Positions 43,102 through 51,990 of a DNA stretch of 64,000 nucleotides are shown here, one piece after another; positions within the stretch are counted from its first letter, which is position 1; the number at the start of each line of letters is the position of its first letter. The notes under the pieces were generated by a model. It saw only the letters and a list, made by a program, of their open reading frames with translations, searched no databases and had not been told where the DNA came from. The position numbers and the translations under genes were made by a program. The DNA comes from Hoeflea_A sp965204935. GTDB taxonomy: Bacteria > Pseudomonadota > Alphaproteobacteria > Rhizobiales > Rhizobiaceae. The DNA is taken from NCBI RefSeq assembly GCF_965204935.1, contig NZ_CBDBFO010000002.1, one strand, 5' to 3'.

Positions 43102-43132
43102 GTGGGCCTCACGAGGCGCGCGTGAGGCCCAC
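43102..43132 (+). terminator. Strong hairpin between aglK and the second alpha-glucosidase gene
   Basis: A 12-bp perfect stem (GTGGGCCTCACG / CGTGAGGCCCAC) with a 7-nt loop, 29 bp after the aglK stop. No T run follows, so it may be a partial terminator or an RNA-stabilising element that uncouples expression of the last glucosidase from the transport genes. Confidence 0.6.
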
Positions 43133-43186
43133 GCCTCCCACAACAAAACGGCAACGCGGTGAATCCGCCGTTTGAAGAGGCAATTG

Positions 43187-44869
43187 ATGGGAACATCGGC
43201 ATCGGCGAGCCCTTCAGGGGTATCGGAAGCAACGCCGCCATGGTGGCAGACCTGCACCGGCTACCAGGTCTGGCCAAAGAGTTTTGCGGACAGCAACGGC
43301 GACGGTCTTGGCGACCTGCCCGGAATCATCAGCAAGCTGGACCATCTTGAAGAGCTCGGGGTCGGGCTGATGTGGCTCTCGCCGGTCTGCGCCTCACCAA
43401 TGGTCGATGACGGCTATGACATATCTGACTACCGGACCATCAACCCGTGTTTTGGTACGCTTGATGACATGGACCGGTTGATCTCCGAGGCGCGCGATCG
43501 CGGCATCCGGGTCATTATGGATCTGGTGGTCAATCACACCTCGGACCGGCACGCCTGGTTCAGGACGGCGCTGGCCGATCCTGGCTCGCCGGAACACGAC
43601 TACTACATTTGGCGTGACCCGAAACCCGATGGTCGCCCACCGAGTGATATGAAGGCAAGTTTTGGCGGCCCGGCCTGGGTCTGGGTGCCAGAGTTGGGAA
43701 AGTATTACTTCGCCTATTTCAGCCCCAACCAACCCGACCTGAATTGGACCAATCCCAAGGTCCGGCGCGAAATATATGACATGATGAATTGGTGGTTGGA
43801 TCGCGGCATCGCCGGCTTCCGGATGGATGTGATTTCGCTGATCGGCAAGGATGTGGACGCCGAGATTTATGAAGAAGGCCCATTACTGCATACCCACCTC
43901 CAGGAAATGCATCGTGAGACCCTTGCAGGACGGGATTGCGTGACGGTCGGCGAAAGTTGGGCAGTCAGCCCTCAAACCGCGCTCGACTATGTCGGCCGAG
44001 AGCGTCACGAGCTGAATATGGTTTTTCAGTTCAACCATGTTACCGCGTTTCATGACGAACAACATGGCAAGTGGCTCCCAATGCCATTCGATGTGGTTAC
44101 CTTCAAGAAAGTGATGTTCACCTGGCAAAAGACGATGGCTAAGGACGGTTGGAACGCGCTCTTTCTTTCCAATCACGATCTGCCACGCGCGGTCTCGGCC
44201 TATGGCGAGACGGCCACGTACCGGATACGATCAGCCAAAATGCTTGCAACCGTGCTCCATTTGTTGCGAGGCACGCCGTTCATCTATCAGGGCGAGGAAA
44301 TTGGCATGACCAATGCCGGTTTTTCCTGCATCGATGAGTTTCGCGACATCGAAACGCTTCGCCAGATGGAGGAGCTGTCCAAAGCGGGGATGGATCCGGA
44401 TGAGTTCATGGCCGGCGCCTTCCGAAACAGCAGGGATAACGCGCGAACGCCGATGCAATGGTCCGCAGCGCAACATGCCGCGTTTTCAACGGTTCAGCCG
44501 TGGATAGATGTCAATCCAAACCACGCGACGATCAACGTTGAAATGGATCGGCAAAACCCTGAAGGCATCTGTCACCACTACAAGCGACTTGTCGGGCTGA
44601 GAAAAGACTTGCCTATCGTGTCGCACGGAAGATTCGTCTCCATGGCGGAAGATGATACCCGGGTCATGGCCTTCAGTCGGGAGTTGAACGGTGAGAGATT
44701 GGCGGTCCTTGCCAACTTCAAGTCGGAACGTGTTGTGTTCGAAGTTCCAAAGGCGCTCGAGGTCACAGGAAAGACACTTGTGTGTAACGTTGCGGAGCGT
44801 CCAGATATCCGCGGACAGCTGGAACTTGAGCCCTTCGAGGCGATTGCCGTTCTGGGACCAATTGCGTAG
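43187..44869 (+). CDS. Second alpha-glucosidase (GH13, oligo-1,6-glucosidase/trehalase-like)
   Basis: 560-residue GH13 enzyme, cytoplasmic. Triad: Asp214 in AGFRMDVISLI, Glu256 in VGESWAV, Asp331 in FLSNHDLPRA. The region I motif is IMDLVVNHTSDRHAWF. It is more like oligo-1,6-glucosidases and trehalose-6-phosphate hydrolases (YQVWPKSFADSNGDGLGDLPGI, then GMTNAGF) than the aglA product. That suggests a different linkage preference, such as isomaltose, trehalose or trehalulose. The ATG at 43187 follows GAAGAGG; the N-terminal 19 residues before the barrel are unusual (GTSASASPSGVSEATPP). It lies behind a hairpin, so its level may differ from the rest. Confidence 0.9.
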   Translation: MGTSASASPSGVSEATPPWWQTCTGYQVWPKSFADSNGDGLGDLPGIISKLDHLEELGVGLMWLSPVCASPMVDDGYDISDYRTINPCFGTLDDMDRLISEARDRGIRVIMDLVVNHTSDRHAWFRTALADPGSPEHDYYIWRDPKPDGRPPSDMKASFGGPAWVWVPELGKYYFAYFSPNQPDLNWTNPKVRREIYDMMNWWLDRGIAGFRMDVISLIGKDVDAEIYEEGPLLHTHLQEMHRETLAGRDCVTVGESWAVSPQTALDYVGRERHELNMVFQFNHVTAFHDEQHGKWLPMPFDVVTFKKVMFTWQKTMAKDGWNALFLSNHDLPRAVSAYGETATYRIRSAKMLATVLHLLRGTPFIYQGEEIGMTNAGFSCIDEFRDIETLRQMEELSKAGMDPDEFMAGAFRNSRDNARTPMQWSAAQHAAFSTVQPWIDVNPNHATINVEMDRQNPEGICHHYKRLVGLRKDLPIVSHGRFVSMAEDDTRVMAFSRELNGERLAVLANFKSERVVFEVPKALEVTGKTLVCNVAERPDIRGQLELEPFEAIAVLGPIA

Positions 44870-45394
44870 CGGTATCTGGCAAATCCGGAACACCAGGCGG
44901 GAAGCCACCGGCATAAAGCCGGCCATCGACTGGAAATGAATGCATGCCCGGCAAAAGAAACGACCAAGCTTGTCGGGCAAACGGCAAGACAGTCGTTCAT
45001 GCACCCAACAGTCGATATCGGATGAAGTAACTGAAAATATACCAATTTTTCAGGATCTCTCGGTATCAAAAATCAAGTTTTAACAAACGTTAAATGTCCC
45101 GATGTCTTATGGGGCATTGTTGCTGCGGTGATTCTCGATCACCGTATCAATCAAATTCGCAGCGGTTGAAACAATAAGTCATCCGAAACGGGGATGAACT
45201 GTTGTAGACCGAAACGAAGCAACCCGGTGGGTTCTTTGGGACAGCGGCGGAACGGGCTGCCAGGATTGGGCATCAGGTAAAGATTACGTCCCGGCTCATT
45301 ATCGCAAGCGTTGAACCGAAGTCCTCGCCACGGAACCGGCGACTGGATGGTGCGCGTGAGGATCTCGGAATCGTCTCCAAAGAGCATTAGCGCA
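44870..45394. other. Intergenic region upstream of the type I secretion genes
   Basis: 525 bp between the second alpha-glucosidase and the secretion ATPase. An AT-rich stretch at about 45030-45110 (TACCAATTTTTCAGG, CAAGTTTTAACAAACG) is the likely promoter zone. Open readings on the minus strand are antisense shadows and not supported. Confidence 0.4.
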
Positions 45395-46475
45395 ATGGCG
45401 CAAGACAAGTGTCATACCGTGCAGGATGCCATCGATGCGAGCCGGCCTTCCTTTATTGCCATAGGGGTCTTCAGCTTTTTCATCAATCTGCTGATGTTGA
45501 GCGGTCCGCTTTTCATGTTGCAGATCTATGACCGGGTGCTGGCGAGCAGATCGCTTCCGACACTTGCCGCTCTATTCGTCCTGGTGGCGATCCTATTTCT
45601 GGTCATGGGACTTCTGGAGCTCGTTCGCTCAAGGGTTCTGGTGCGCATTAGCGCGCATATCGCCCGGCGGATCCATGAGCGGCTGTTCGATGCCGTGATG
45701 TTTCTCGGTCTGCGCACCAGCGGAGACAGAAAGTCGATCGCACCACTGCGCGAACTCGATACCGTTGTACAGTACCTTTCTGGGCCGGGTTTTGTGGTTC
45801 TGTTCGACGCACCGTGGGTGCCCGTCTATCTGTTGGTGATCTTTCTGTTCAGCCCCACGCTTGGATGGCTCGCGCTTGGGGCGGCATGTGTGCTGTTTGT
45901 GGTCGCGCTTCTAAACGATTGGCGTGCGCGGGCGCCAGCGAAACAGTCAGGTCAGGCCGCGAGCGAGGCTTCCGAACTCGCTGGCGCAGGACAGCGCAAC
46001 GGCGAGGTCCTGGCGGCCATGGGCATGCTGGAGCCGCTGCGGCGCAAATGGTCCGCAAAGAACCTCGAGGCGCTCGATTGGCAATCGGAAGCGCGTGACC
46101 GGGCCGGCACGCTTTCGGCTTTTTCCAAGGCGTTCAGGCTATTTGTGCAGTCCGCAATCCTGGCTGCGGGCGCGGTGCTGGTGATCGGAGGGCAGATAAC
46201 GCCGGGCGTCATGATCGCCGCATCAATCATTCTCGGCCGGGCGCTGCAGCCGATCGAGCAGTCCATTGTCCACTGGCGCGGGCTGGTGCGATACCGAGAA
46301 GCCAAGAAAAACCTCGCGGCACTGCTTGAGAATACGCCCGTCCAGGCGACCAAGACACGGCTGCCAAGACCCAAGGGCCAGCTTGAGGTCAGGCACCTTC
46401 ACGCATCCGATCCGAGCGGCCGGGTTCACATCCTGAAAAACATCAATTTCCGCGTCACGCCCGGCAGGACCCTAA

Positions 46476-47407
46476 GAGCCGGATTCAAAAGTTATTCAAA
46501 CGTAACAATACCTTGCGAGACGCCGCGTCATGAACCGGATGCTTGCTATGAACGCCCACGCGGTTGAGTTCTGGATGGTCCTCTCCCAGTCCCGGGCCAG
46601 TCTGCGGCAGCGCCCGAGCCAGGCGAAAGTTCGTTCCACCACCCATCGACGCGGCAGAACCTTGAAACCGACTGCGCTGTCGCAGCGCTTGACGGTCTCG
46701 ACCGTCCAGTCGCCATGCCCCGCGAGCGCTGCTCGCAACTTCGGTCCCGCATAGGCGCCATCGGCGAAGATGTGGCGCAGCCAGGGGAAGCGGTCGCCGA
46801 CAGCCCTGATCAGGTCGCAGGCCCCGTCCCTGTCCTGAATGTTGGCGGCGTGAACGATGATGAACAGCATCAGGCCGATCGTATCGGTGACGATGTGTCG
46901 CTTGCGGCCCTTGACCTTCTTGCCGGCGTCATAGCCGCGAACGCCCCCGCTTTCGGTGGTTTTCACGCTCTGGCTGTCGATCACGCCGGCCGTCGGTGAA
47001 GCCGCGCGGCCTTCCAGTTCGCGGGTATTGAGGACCAGGAGGTGATTGATGGCTGCAAAAAGACCCATGCGGCTCCAGGTGTAGAAATAGCCACGTACCG
47101 TCGATACCGGTGGGAACTGCTTCGGCAGCATGCGCCACTGGCAGCCGCTGGTTGCGATATAAAGGATCGCGTTCATCACCTCGCGCATATCGGTCGTACG
47201 CGGTCGTCCACCCCGTTTTGCCGGCGGAATGAACGGGGCAAGTATCGTCCATTCCTCATCGGTCAAATCGCTTGGAAATCTCAAATGGTCTCTGTTATGT
47301 TCGGCGCGGGCGATATCATTCCATGGCATCGTGATTCTCCATCTTCTTTGAAAAGACTGTTGAATCACAAACCATTGATATCGCTCAACTACTTTTAAAT
47401 CCGGCTC
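46476..47407 (-). mobile_element. IS-B copy 2, IS5-family (IS1031-like) insertion sequence, 932 bp
   Basis: Same length, ends (GAGCCGGATTCAAAAGT and its inverse) and orientation as the copy at 3457-4388. It is flanked by TAA at 46473-46475 and 47408-47410. The two copies are direct repeats 43,019 bp apart. Confidence 0.93.
46496..47329 (-). CDS. IS5-family transposase (IS-B copy 2)
   Basis: 277 residues, identical to the product at 3477-4310, with the intact DDE core. It is antisense to the interrupted secretion ATPase gene. A reading 13 codons longer is open upstream, but MPWNDIARAEHN is the conserved start. Confidence 0.92.
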   Translation of the reverse strand: MPWNDIARAEHNRDHLRFPSDLTDEEWTILAPFIPPAKRGGRPRTTDMREVMNAILYIATSGCQWRMLPKQFPPVSTVRGYFYTWSRMGLFAAINHLLVLNTRELEGRAASPTAGVIDSQSVKTTESGGVRGYDAGKKVKGRKRHIVTDTIGLMLFIIVHAANIQDRDGACDLIRAVGDRFPWLRHIFADGAYAGPKLRAALAGHGDWTVETVKRCDSAVGFKVLPRRWVVERTFAWLGRCRRLARDWERTIQNSTAWAFIASIRFMTRRLARYCYV

Positions 47408-48151
47408 TAAGCATCATTGGTCCGAGCGCTTCCGGAAAGACGACACTGGCCCGGCTTTTGACCGGTGTGTGGAATCCGGCATCGGGCGAGATCCGGCTGG
47501 ACGGAGCCACATTCGACCAATGGGACGGCGGACGGCTGGGCCGCTTTATAGGCTACCTTCCCCAGGACATAGAATTGTTTGACGGTACCATTGCCGAAAA
47601 CATCGCACGCCTGCAGGCGTCCCCGTCCTCCGACGATGTTGTCAAGGCGGCCATGCAGGCCGGTGCACACGAAATGATCAAGCGCGTCGGCGGCTACGAG
47701 ACGCAGATAGGACCCGGTGGCAGCAACCTTTCGGCCGGCCAGCGCCAGCGGGTGGCCCTTGCAAGGGCAATGTATGGCGAACCGCCGCTGGTCATTCTCG
47801 ATGAGCCGAACTCGAATCTCGATGAAGAGGGTGAGGAGGCGCTGTATTCCGCGATCGTGGGGATGCGGGACCGCGGCCAGACCGTTATCACCATAGCGCA
47901 TCGGACCAAGACACTGAACCTTGCTGATGACCTGCTGGTGTTGAACAGCGGGGCCCAGGTCGCCTTTGGCGGACGCGAGGACGTCCTGTCCGAGCTCAGA
48001 AGGCGGCAGGGTGCGAAACCCCGGGCACAGGCAATGCCCAACCAATGGGGCACCACCGGTTCCGGTGTTCGAATAACCGCGGGCGGACAATATGCCCAGG
48101 ATAAGCCGGTCCGCAAATTCGGGTCAGCGAAGCCAGGGAGGTTGGTGTCCG

Positions 48152-49462
48152 GTGAATAAAGCGCCAGCCAGGAACAATCTCAGCAACCGACCCTGGATCT
48201 TGTTCGGGATCCTCATCATAGCCGCGGTATTCGGTGCCGGCGGCGCCTGGGCGACCTTTGCCAAGATCTCCGGGGCCGTGATCGCTTCCGGCACCATCGG
48301 CGTTGAGTCGAAGGTCAAGACCGTTCAGCATCTCGATGGCGGTATCGTCAGGCAGATCTACGTTCGTGACGGCGACGAGGTCAGCGCCGGGACGCCGCTG
48401 CTGCGCATTGACGAATCCGCTCTCAAGGCAAGCCTGAATATCGTCAACAACAGCCTGACCGAACTGATAGCACGCAAGGCAAGGCTCGAAACCGAACAAT
48501 ACGGCGCCGAAAGGATCGTGTTTCCCGACGAGCTGCACCGGGCAGACAACCCGCTCTTTGTCAGCCGTATCATCGAAAGCAAGACCGGGCTGTTTCTGTC
48601 ACGCCGCGCCACCCGCAACGGGCAAAAAAAGGTGATGCGTGAGAAAATCCTGCAACTGGAGAAGCAGATCAAGGGATTGGAGGCGCAGATCGCATCGAAT
48701 GCCCAGCAGTCTGATATCCTCGCTGCCAATATCGAACGCAAGGAACCGGCCGCGCAGTCGGGCATTGTTTCCAGGGATACGATGGATCAGCTCTATGGGC
48801 GGCAGGCGGATCTGGGCGGTGAGTTCGGTCAGCTGCAGAACACCATCGCGCGGGTTCGCAGCCAGATCAACGAAACCGAACTTCAAATCCTTCAGATCGA
48901 TGTCGATTTCCGCGAGGAGGTTCAGTCCGAATTGCGCGAGGTCACGAACAAGATAGCCGAGCTGCGGGAGCAGAGATCCGCGCTCGAGGAACAACTGGTA
49001 CGTACACTTGTTGTCGCACCCGTCTCCGGGCGTATCCACAACCTGACGGCCCATACGGTCGGTGGCGTGGTATCCCCAGCCGCACCGATCCTGCAGATCA
49101 TACCCGACAAGGATCGCCTGATCATTGAAGCGCGGATCAGGACCACCGATATCGATCTGGTCTATGTCGGGCAGGATGCAACCGTCAATCTTTCCGCCTT
49201 TGATGTGCGCACCACGCCCATCCTTGGTGCAAGAGTGGTGCACATGTCCGCTGCGCAGCTCGTCGACAAGGCGACCAATGCACCCTATTTCTCGGTGGCG
49301 CTTGAGATACCGGAGACAGAACTCGCCAAACTCGATGCCGAGCTGGTTCTGGTGCCTGGCATGCCGGCCGAGGCATTCATCAGAACGGGTGAGCGCACGC
49401 CGCTTGATTACCTGCTGAAGCCCTTGTCGGCGTCCATTATGAAGGCCTTTCGCGAAACGTGA
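48152..49462 (+). CDS. Type I secretion membrane fusion protein (HlyD/PrtE/PrsE-like)
   Basis: 436 residues. The N-terminal inner-membrane anchor is PWILFGILIIAAVFGAGGAWATF (about 14-36). Next come a lipoyl half (GIVRQIYVRDGDEVSAGTPLLRID), a long coiled coil (about 90-270, with REKILQLEKQIKGLEAQIAS), the second half (VVAPVSGRIHNLTAHTVGG) and the C-terminal beta-barrel. Most likely start: GTG at 48152, after GGGAGG at 9-nt spacing and overlapping the end of the ATPase gene by 8 bp. It bridges the ATPase to an outer-membrane channel, which is not encoded in the window. It is intact, although its partner is disrupted upstream; polar effects are likely. Confidence 0.9.
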   Translation: MNKAPARNNLSNRPWILFGILIIAAVFGAGGAWATFAKISGAVIASGTIGVESKVKTVQHLDGGIVRQIYVRDGDEVSAGTPLLRIDESALKASLNIVNNSLTELIARKARLETEQYGAERIVFPDELHRADNPLFVSRIIESKTGLFLSRRATRNGQKKVMREKILQLEKQIKGLEAQIASNAQQSDILAANIERKEPAAQSGIVSRDTMDQLYGRQADLGGEFGQLQNTIARVRSQINETELQILQIDVDFREEVQSELREVTNKIAELREQRSALEEQLVRTLVVAPVSGRIHNLTAHTVGGVVSPAAPILQIIPDKDRLIIEARIRTTDIDLVYVGQDATVNLSAFDVRTTPILGARVVHMSAAQLVDKATNAPYFSVALEIPETELAKLDAELVLVPGMPAEAFIRTGERTPLDYLLKPLSASIMKAFRET

Positions 49463-49762
49463 GACTGCCCGCGGTTTGCCCTAACGATCGGCCTCCGGGC
49501 TTTGGTTAATTTTGTCGCTGGTATTACAACCGCTTGAACGGTTACCGGTGAAGAGGTCAGGTTTTCCGCACCCTGTCAGGGATAACAATCTGTTAATCCG
49601 GACCGCTCCTTTTTGAGAGACAGCTTAAGGACTGTTTCAGTCGTTCTGCGCTAAGGTGATTGCGGGGATTCGTTATTTTTGAGAGGGGAAGGTCGAGCCT
49701 GTGCCCGGTCGGGGCACGGGTTTGTATTGAAATGCATTGCGCCTGACGAGGAGAGCATCCGT
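49463..49762. other. Intergenic region upstream of the M10 protease gene
   Basis: 300 bp between the adaptor and protease genes. It includes an AT-rich stretch (GGTTAATTTTGTCGCTGG) and a short AACCG/CGGTT hairpin at about 49529-49544. It probably contains a separate protease promoter; no clear -10/-35 pair was found. Confidence 0.35.
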
Positions 49763-51970
49763 ATGAGCGTTCAACACCAGCTGATCGGACATTGCGCATG
49801 TCCCATGTGCTCGGGAGATTTCGAGTTCGAAGCCGTGGACGTGACAGAAACGGCCGGCAGCTTGGATCCGCAGTCAGCGCCGACATTCACGGATGCCCAG
49901 GTCATCAACCAGATCGATTCCGGTTACAAATGGACCGGCCAGATCTCCTACGGATTTCTCAACAGCGGTCCTTCCTGGGCTTATGGCGAACAGAACGGTT
50001 TTGTCGCCTTCAACGCCCAGCAGAAGTCCGCGACGCGCGAGATCATGGAACTGTGGGATGAGTTGATCGCCGTCGATCTTGTCGAAACGAACTCAAATCC
50101 CGCTGACGCCGATGTCAACTTTGGCAATACGAACACCAATATCGGTTACGCGCACGCCTATTATCCCAACGAATTCTACGATGTCGGCGGATCGGTCTGG
50201 CTGAATGCGCCGAGTTATTCCGGCCTCTATTCTCCGGATTACGGCGACTATTACTGGCTGACCATCATCCACGAGGTGGGTCACGCGCTGGGTCTCAGCC
50301 ACCCGGGCGCCTACAATGGTGGCTCGCCTACCTATGCGAACGACGCCGAATACGCGCAGGACACCCGTCAATGGTCGGTCATGTCCTATTTCAGTGCCTC
50401 TTACACCGGCGCGGACAACAACGGCGGCACCGGGTGGAAATACGCCCAGACGCCCATGGTGCATGACATCCTGACGATCCAGTCGATCTACGGCGCCGAC
50501 ACGACCACGCGCACTGGCGATACGACCTACGGCTTCAACTCGAATGCCGGTAAGGAGATTTTCGACTTTTCGCAGAACAACACTCCGGTTCTGTCGATCT
50601 ATGACGCCGGCGGCATCGATACGCTCGACCTCTCCGGCTTCTCCCAGCGCGCCATCATCGATCTCACGCCCGGCAGCTACTCCTCCGTCGGCGGCGTTTC
50701 AAACAGCATGACCAACAATCTCGGCATCGCCCACAACACCTGGATCGAGAATGCGATCGGCGGCAGCGGCAATGACACGATCAAAGGCAACAGCCTGAAC
50801 AATATCCTCGACGGCAATGGTGGAATTGATACGGCGGTGTTTAGCGGGGTATTGGCTGATTATAAGCTGATCGAGTTTGGTGGCATTGTTGGCGCCCTCT
50901 CGGATAATGGAGGCGGCAACGATCAGCTCCGCAATTTTGAATATCTGCAGTTTTCCGACCAGACGGTGGGTGCCGATGCAGCGACCGAATTTGATGCGCT
51001 GGCGTACATTGCATCCTACAGCGATTTGATCGTATCCATTGGCGCGGATGGAGAAGCCGGTTTCGAGCATTATTTGTTCAGCGGTAGTGATGGTGGCAGA
51101 ACGATATCATTTGATGCCATGAATTACTTGGCAAGTTACAATGATCTCATTGAAAAGTTGGGGTCGGACACGCAGGCAGCGACGTTACACTACATAAATT
51201 ACGGTTACTCCAAAGGTCGTACAGCAGACGGTTTTGATCCTCGATTTTATCTCGGAAACCATGCTGATTTGAGAGACGAATTTGGCAGCGATTTTGAAGC
51301 TGCAACGCGCCACTTTGTTGAAGTGGGCTATGCTGAAGGTCGTGATCGAAATTTTTATGCTTTGGAGTACATCGCGTCATATGGAGATCTCATTGGTGCC
51401 TTTGGTGTCAACGCGACTGCCGGAAAAGAGCATTTTTTGAACAACGGATTTGATGCAGGTCGGACTGTTTCATTTGATAGTGTGGAATACTTGGCATCGT
51501 ATGATGATTTGCTTCTTGCATTCGGAGCGGATTCGGATCGTGCTGTCCGCCATTACATAAATAATGGCTATGATAATGGCCGTGTAGCCGATGCATTCGA
51601 CGCAAGACTTTACCTAGGGGGCTACAGCGATCTCAGAGCGCTCTACGGAACGAATGAGGTTGCCGCAGCCCGTCATTTTGTCGAAGTAGGCTTCTCAGAG
51701 GGCCGCGAACGCCACGCATTCGATGCACTTGAGTATATCGCGTCGTACGGAGATCTGATTTCGGCGTTTGGGGTGGATGCCACTAGGGGAGAAACACACT
51801 TCTTAATGAACGGATTTTCTGCGGGACGTGGTGTTTCATTCGACGCGGAACAGTATCTCGCAAATTACGCCGACCTACAGTCCCTCTACGGCGATGATAC
51901 CGAGGCTGCAACAAGGCATTACATTGAAACGGGTTACTTCGAAGGTAGGACAGACGATTTCATTGCGTAG
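49763..51970 (+). CDS. Serralysin-like M10 metalloprotease with eight C-terminal repeats
   Basis: 735 residues. Zinc site HEVGHALGLSH at 170-180 and Met-turn SVMSYF (Met207) place it in M10 (serralysin). The N-terminus has a Cys pair in CACPMCSGDF (11-20) and no signal peptide, as expected for a type I secretion substrate. The calcium-binding RTX part is reduced to about one copy (GGSGNDTIKGNSLNNILDGNGG, 333-354). From 410 to 735 there are eight repeats of about 40 residues (FDALEYIASYGDL...HFLNNGF.AGR). The ATG follows GGAGAGCATCCGT. Its neighbours encode the exporter, whose ATPase gene is broken. The repeats probably mediate binding or secretion-competent folding; this is inferred. Confidence 0.92.
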   Translation: MSVQHQLIGHCACPMCSGDFEFEAVDVTETAGSLDPQSAPTFTDAQVINQIDSGYKWTGQISYGFLNSGPSWAYGEQNGFVAFNAQQKSATREIMELWDELIAVDLVETNSNPADADVNFGNTNTNIGYAHAYYPNEFYDVGGSVWLNAPSYSGLYSPDYGDYYWLTIIHEVGHALGLSHPGAYNGGSPTYANDAEYAQDTRQWSVMSYFSASYTGADNNGGTGWKYAQTPMVHDILTIQSIYGADTTTRTGDTTYGFNSNAGKEIFDFSQNNTPVLSIYDAGGIDTLDLSGFSQRAIIDLTPGSYSSVGGVSNSMTNNLGIAHNTWIENAIGGSGNDTIKGNSLNNILDGNGGIDTAVFSGVLADYKLIEFGGIVGALSDNGGGNDQLRNFEYLQFSDQTVGADAATEFDALAYIASYSDLIVSIGADGEAGFEHYLFSGSDGGRTISFDAMNYLASYNDLIEKLGSDTQAATLHYINYGYSKGRTADGFDPRFYLGNHADLRDEFGSDFEAATRHFVEVGYAEGRDRNFYALEYIASYGDLIGAFGVNATAGKEHFLNNGFDAGRTVSFDSVEYLASYDDLLLAFGADSDRAVRHYINNGYDNGRVADAFDARLYLGGYSDLRALYGTNEVAAARHFVEVGFSEGRERHAFDALEYIASYGDLISAFGVDATRGETHFLMNGFSAGRGVSFDAEQYLANYADLQSLYGDDTEAATRHYIETGYFEGRTDDFIA
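50990..51967 (+). repeat. Eight tandem ~40-codon repeats in the M10 protease
   Basis: Each unit follows FD..xYLASYxDLxxxFGxD then AAxxHYxxxGYxxGR. Units 1, 4 and 7 resemble each other (YIASYGDLI). Units 2, 5 and 8 share RHYI or LHYI and YG/TGY features, and units 3 and 6 share YLG...DLR and RHFVEVG. This gives a higher-order period of about 121 codons. From about 50830 the DNA becomes visibly richer in A and T than the protease-domain part. Confidence 0.85.
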
Positions 51971-51990
51971 CTTTCAGCGTATATGCAACC

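Larger units (their letters stand above)
45395..48159 (+). pseudogene. Type I secretion ABC transporter (PrtD/PrsD-like), interrupted by IS-B copy 2
   Basis: First part 45395-46475: a six-helix exporter domain starting near DASRPSFIAIGVFSFFINLL, with LSGPLFMLQIYDRVLASRS, typical of PrtD/HasD/PrsD. The break falls in GRTL, four residues before Walker A. The second part (47411-48159) begins SIIGPSASGKTT (Walker A), then NLSAGQRQRVALARAM (signature), LVILDEPNSNLD (Walker B) and AHRTK. Without the IS and one TAA the gene is 610 codons in frame. As present, only a truncated exporter domain ending shortly inside the IS is made, plus possibly a domain without Walker A. It precedes the adaptor and a likely cargo protease. 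The start has a weak ribosome site. Confidence 0.9.
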
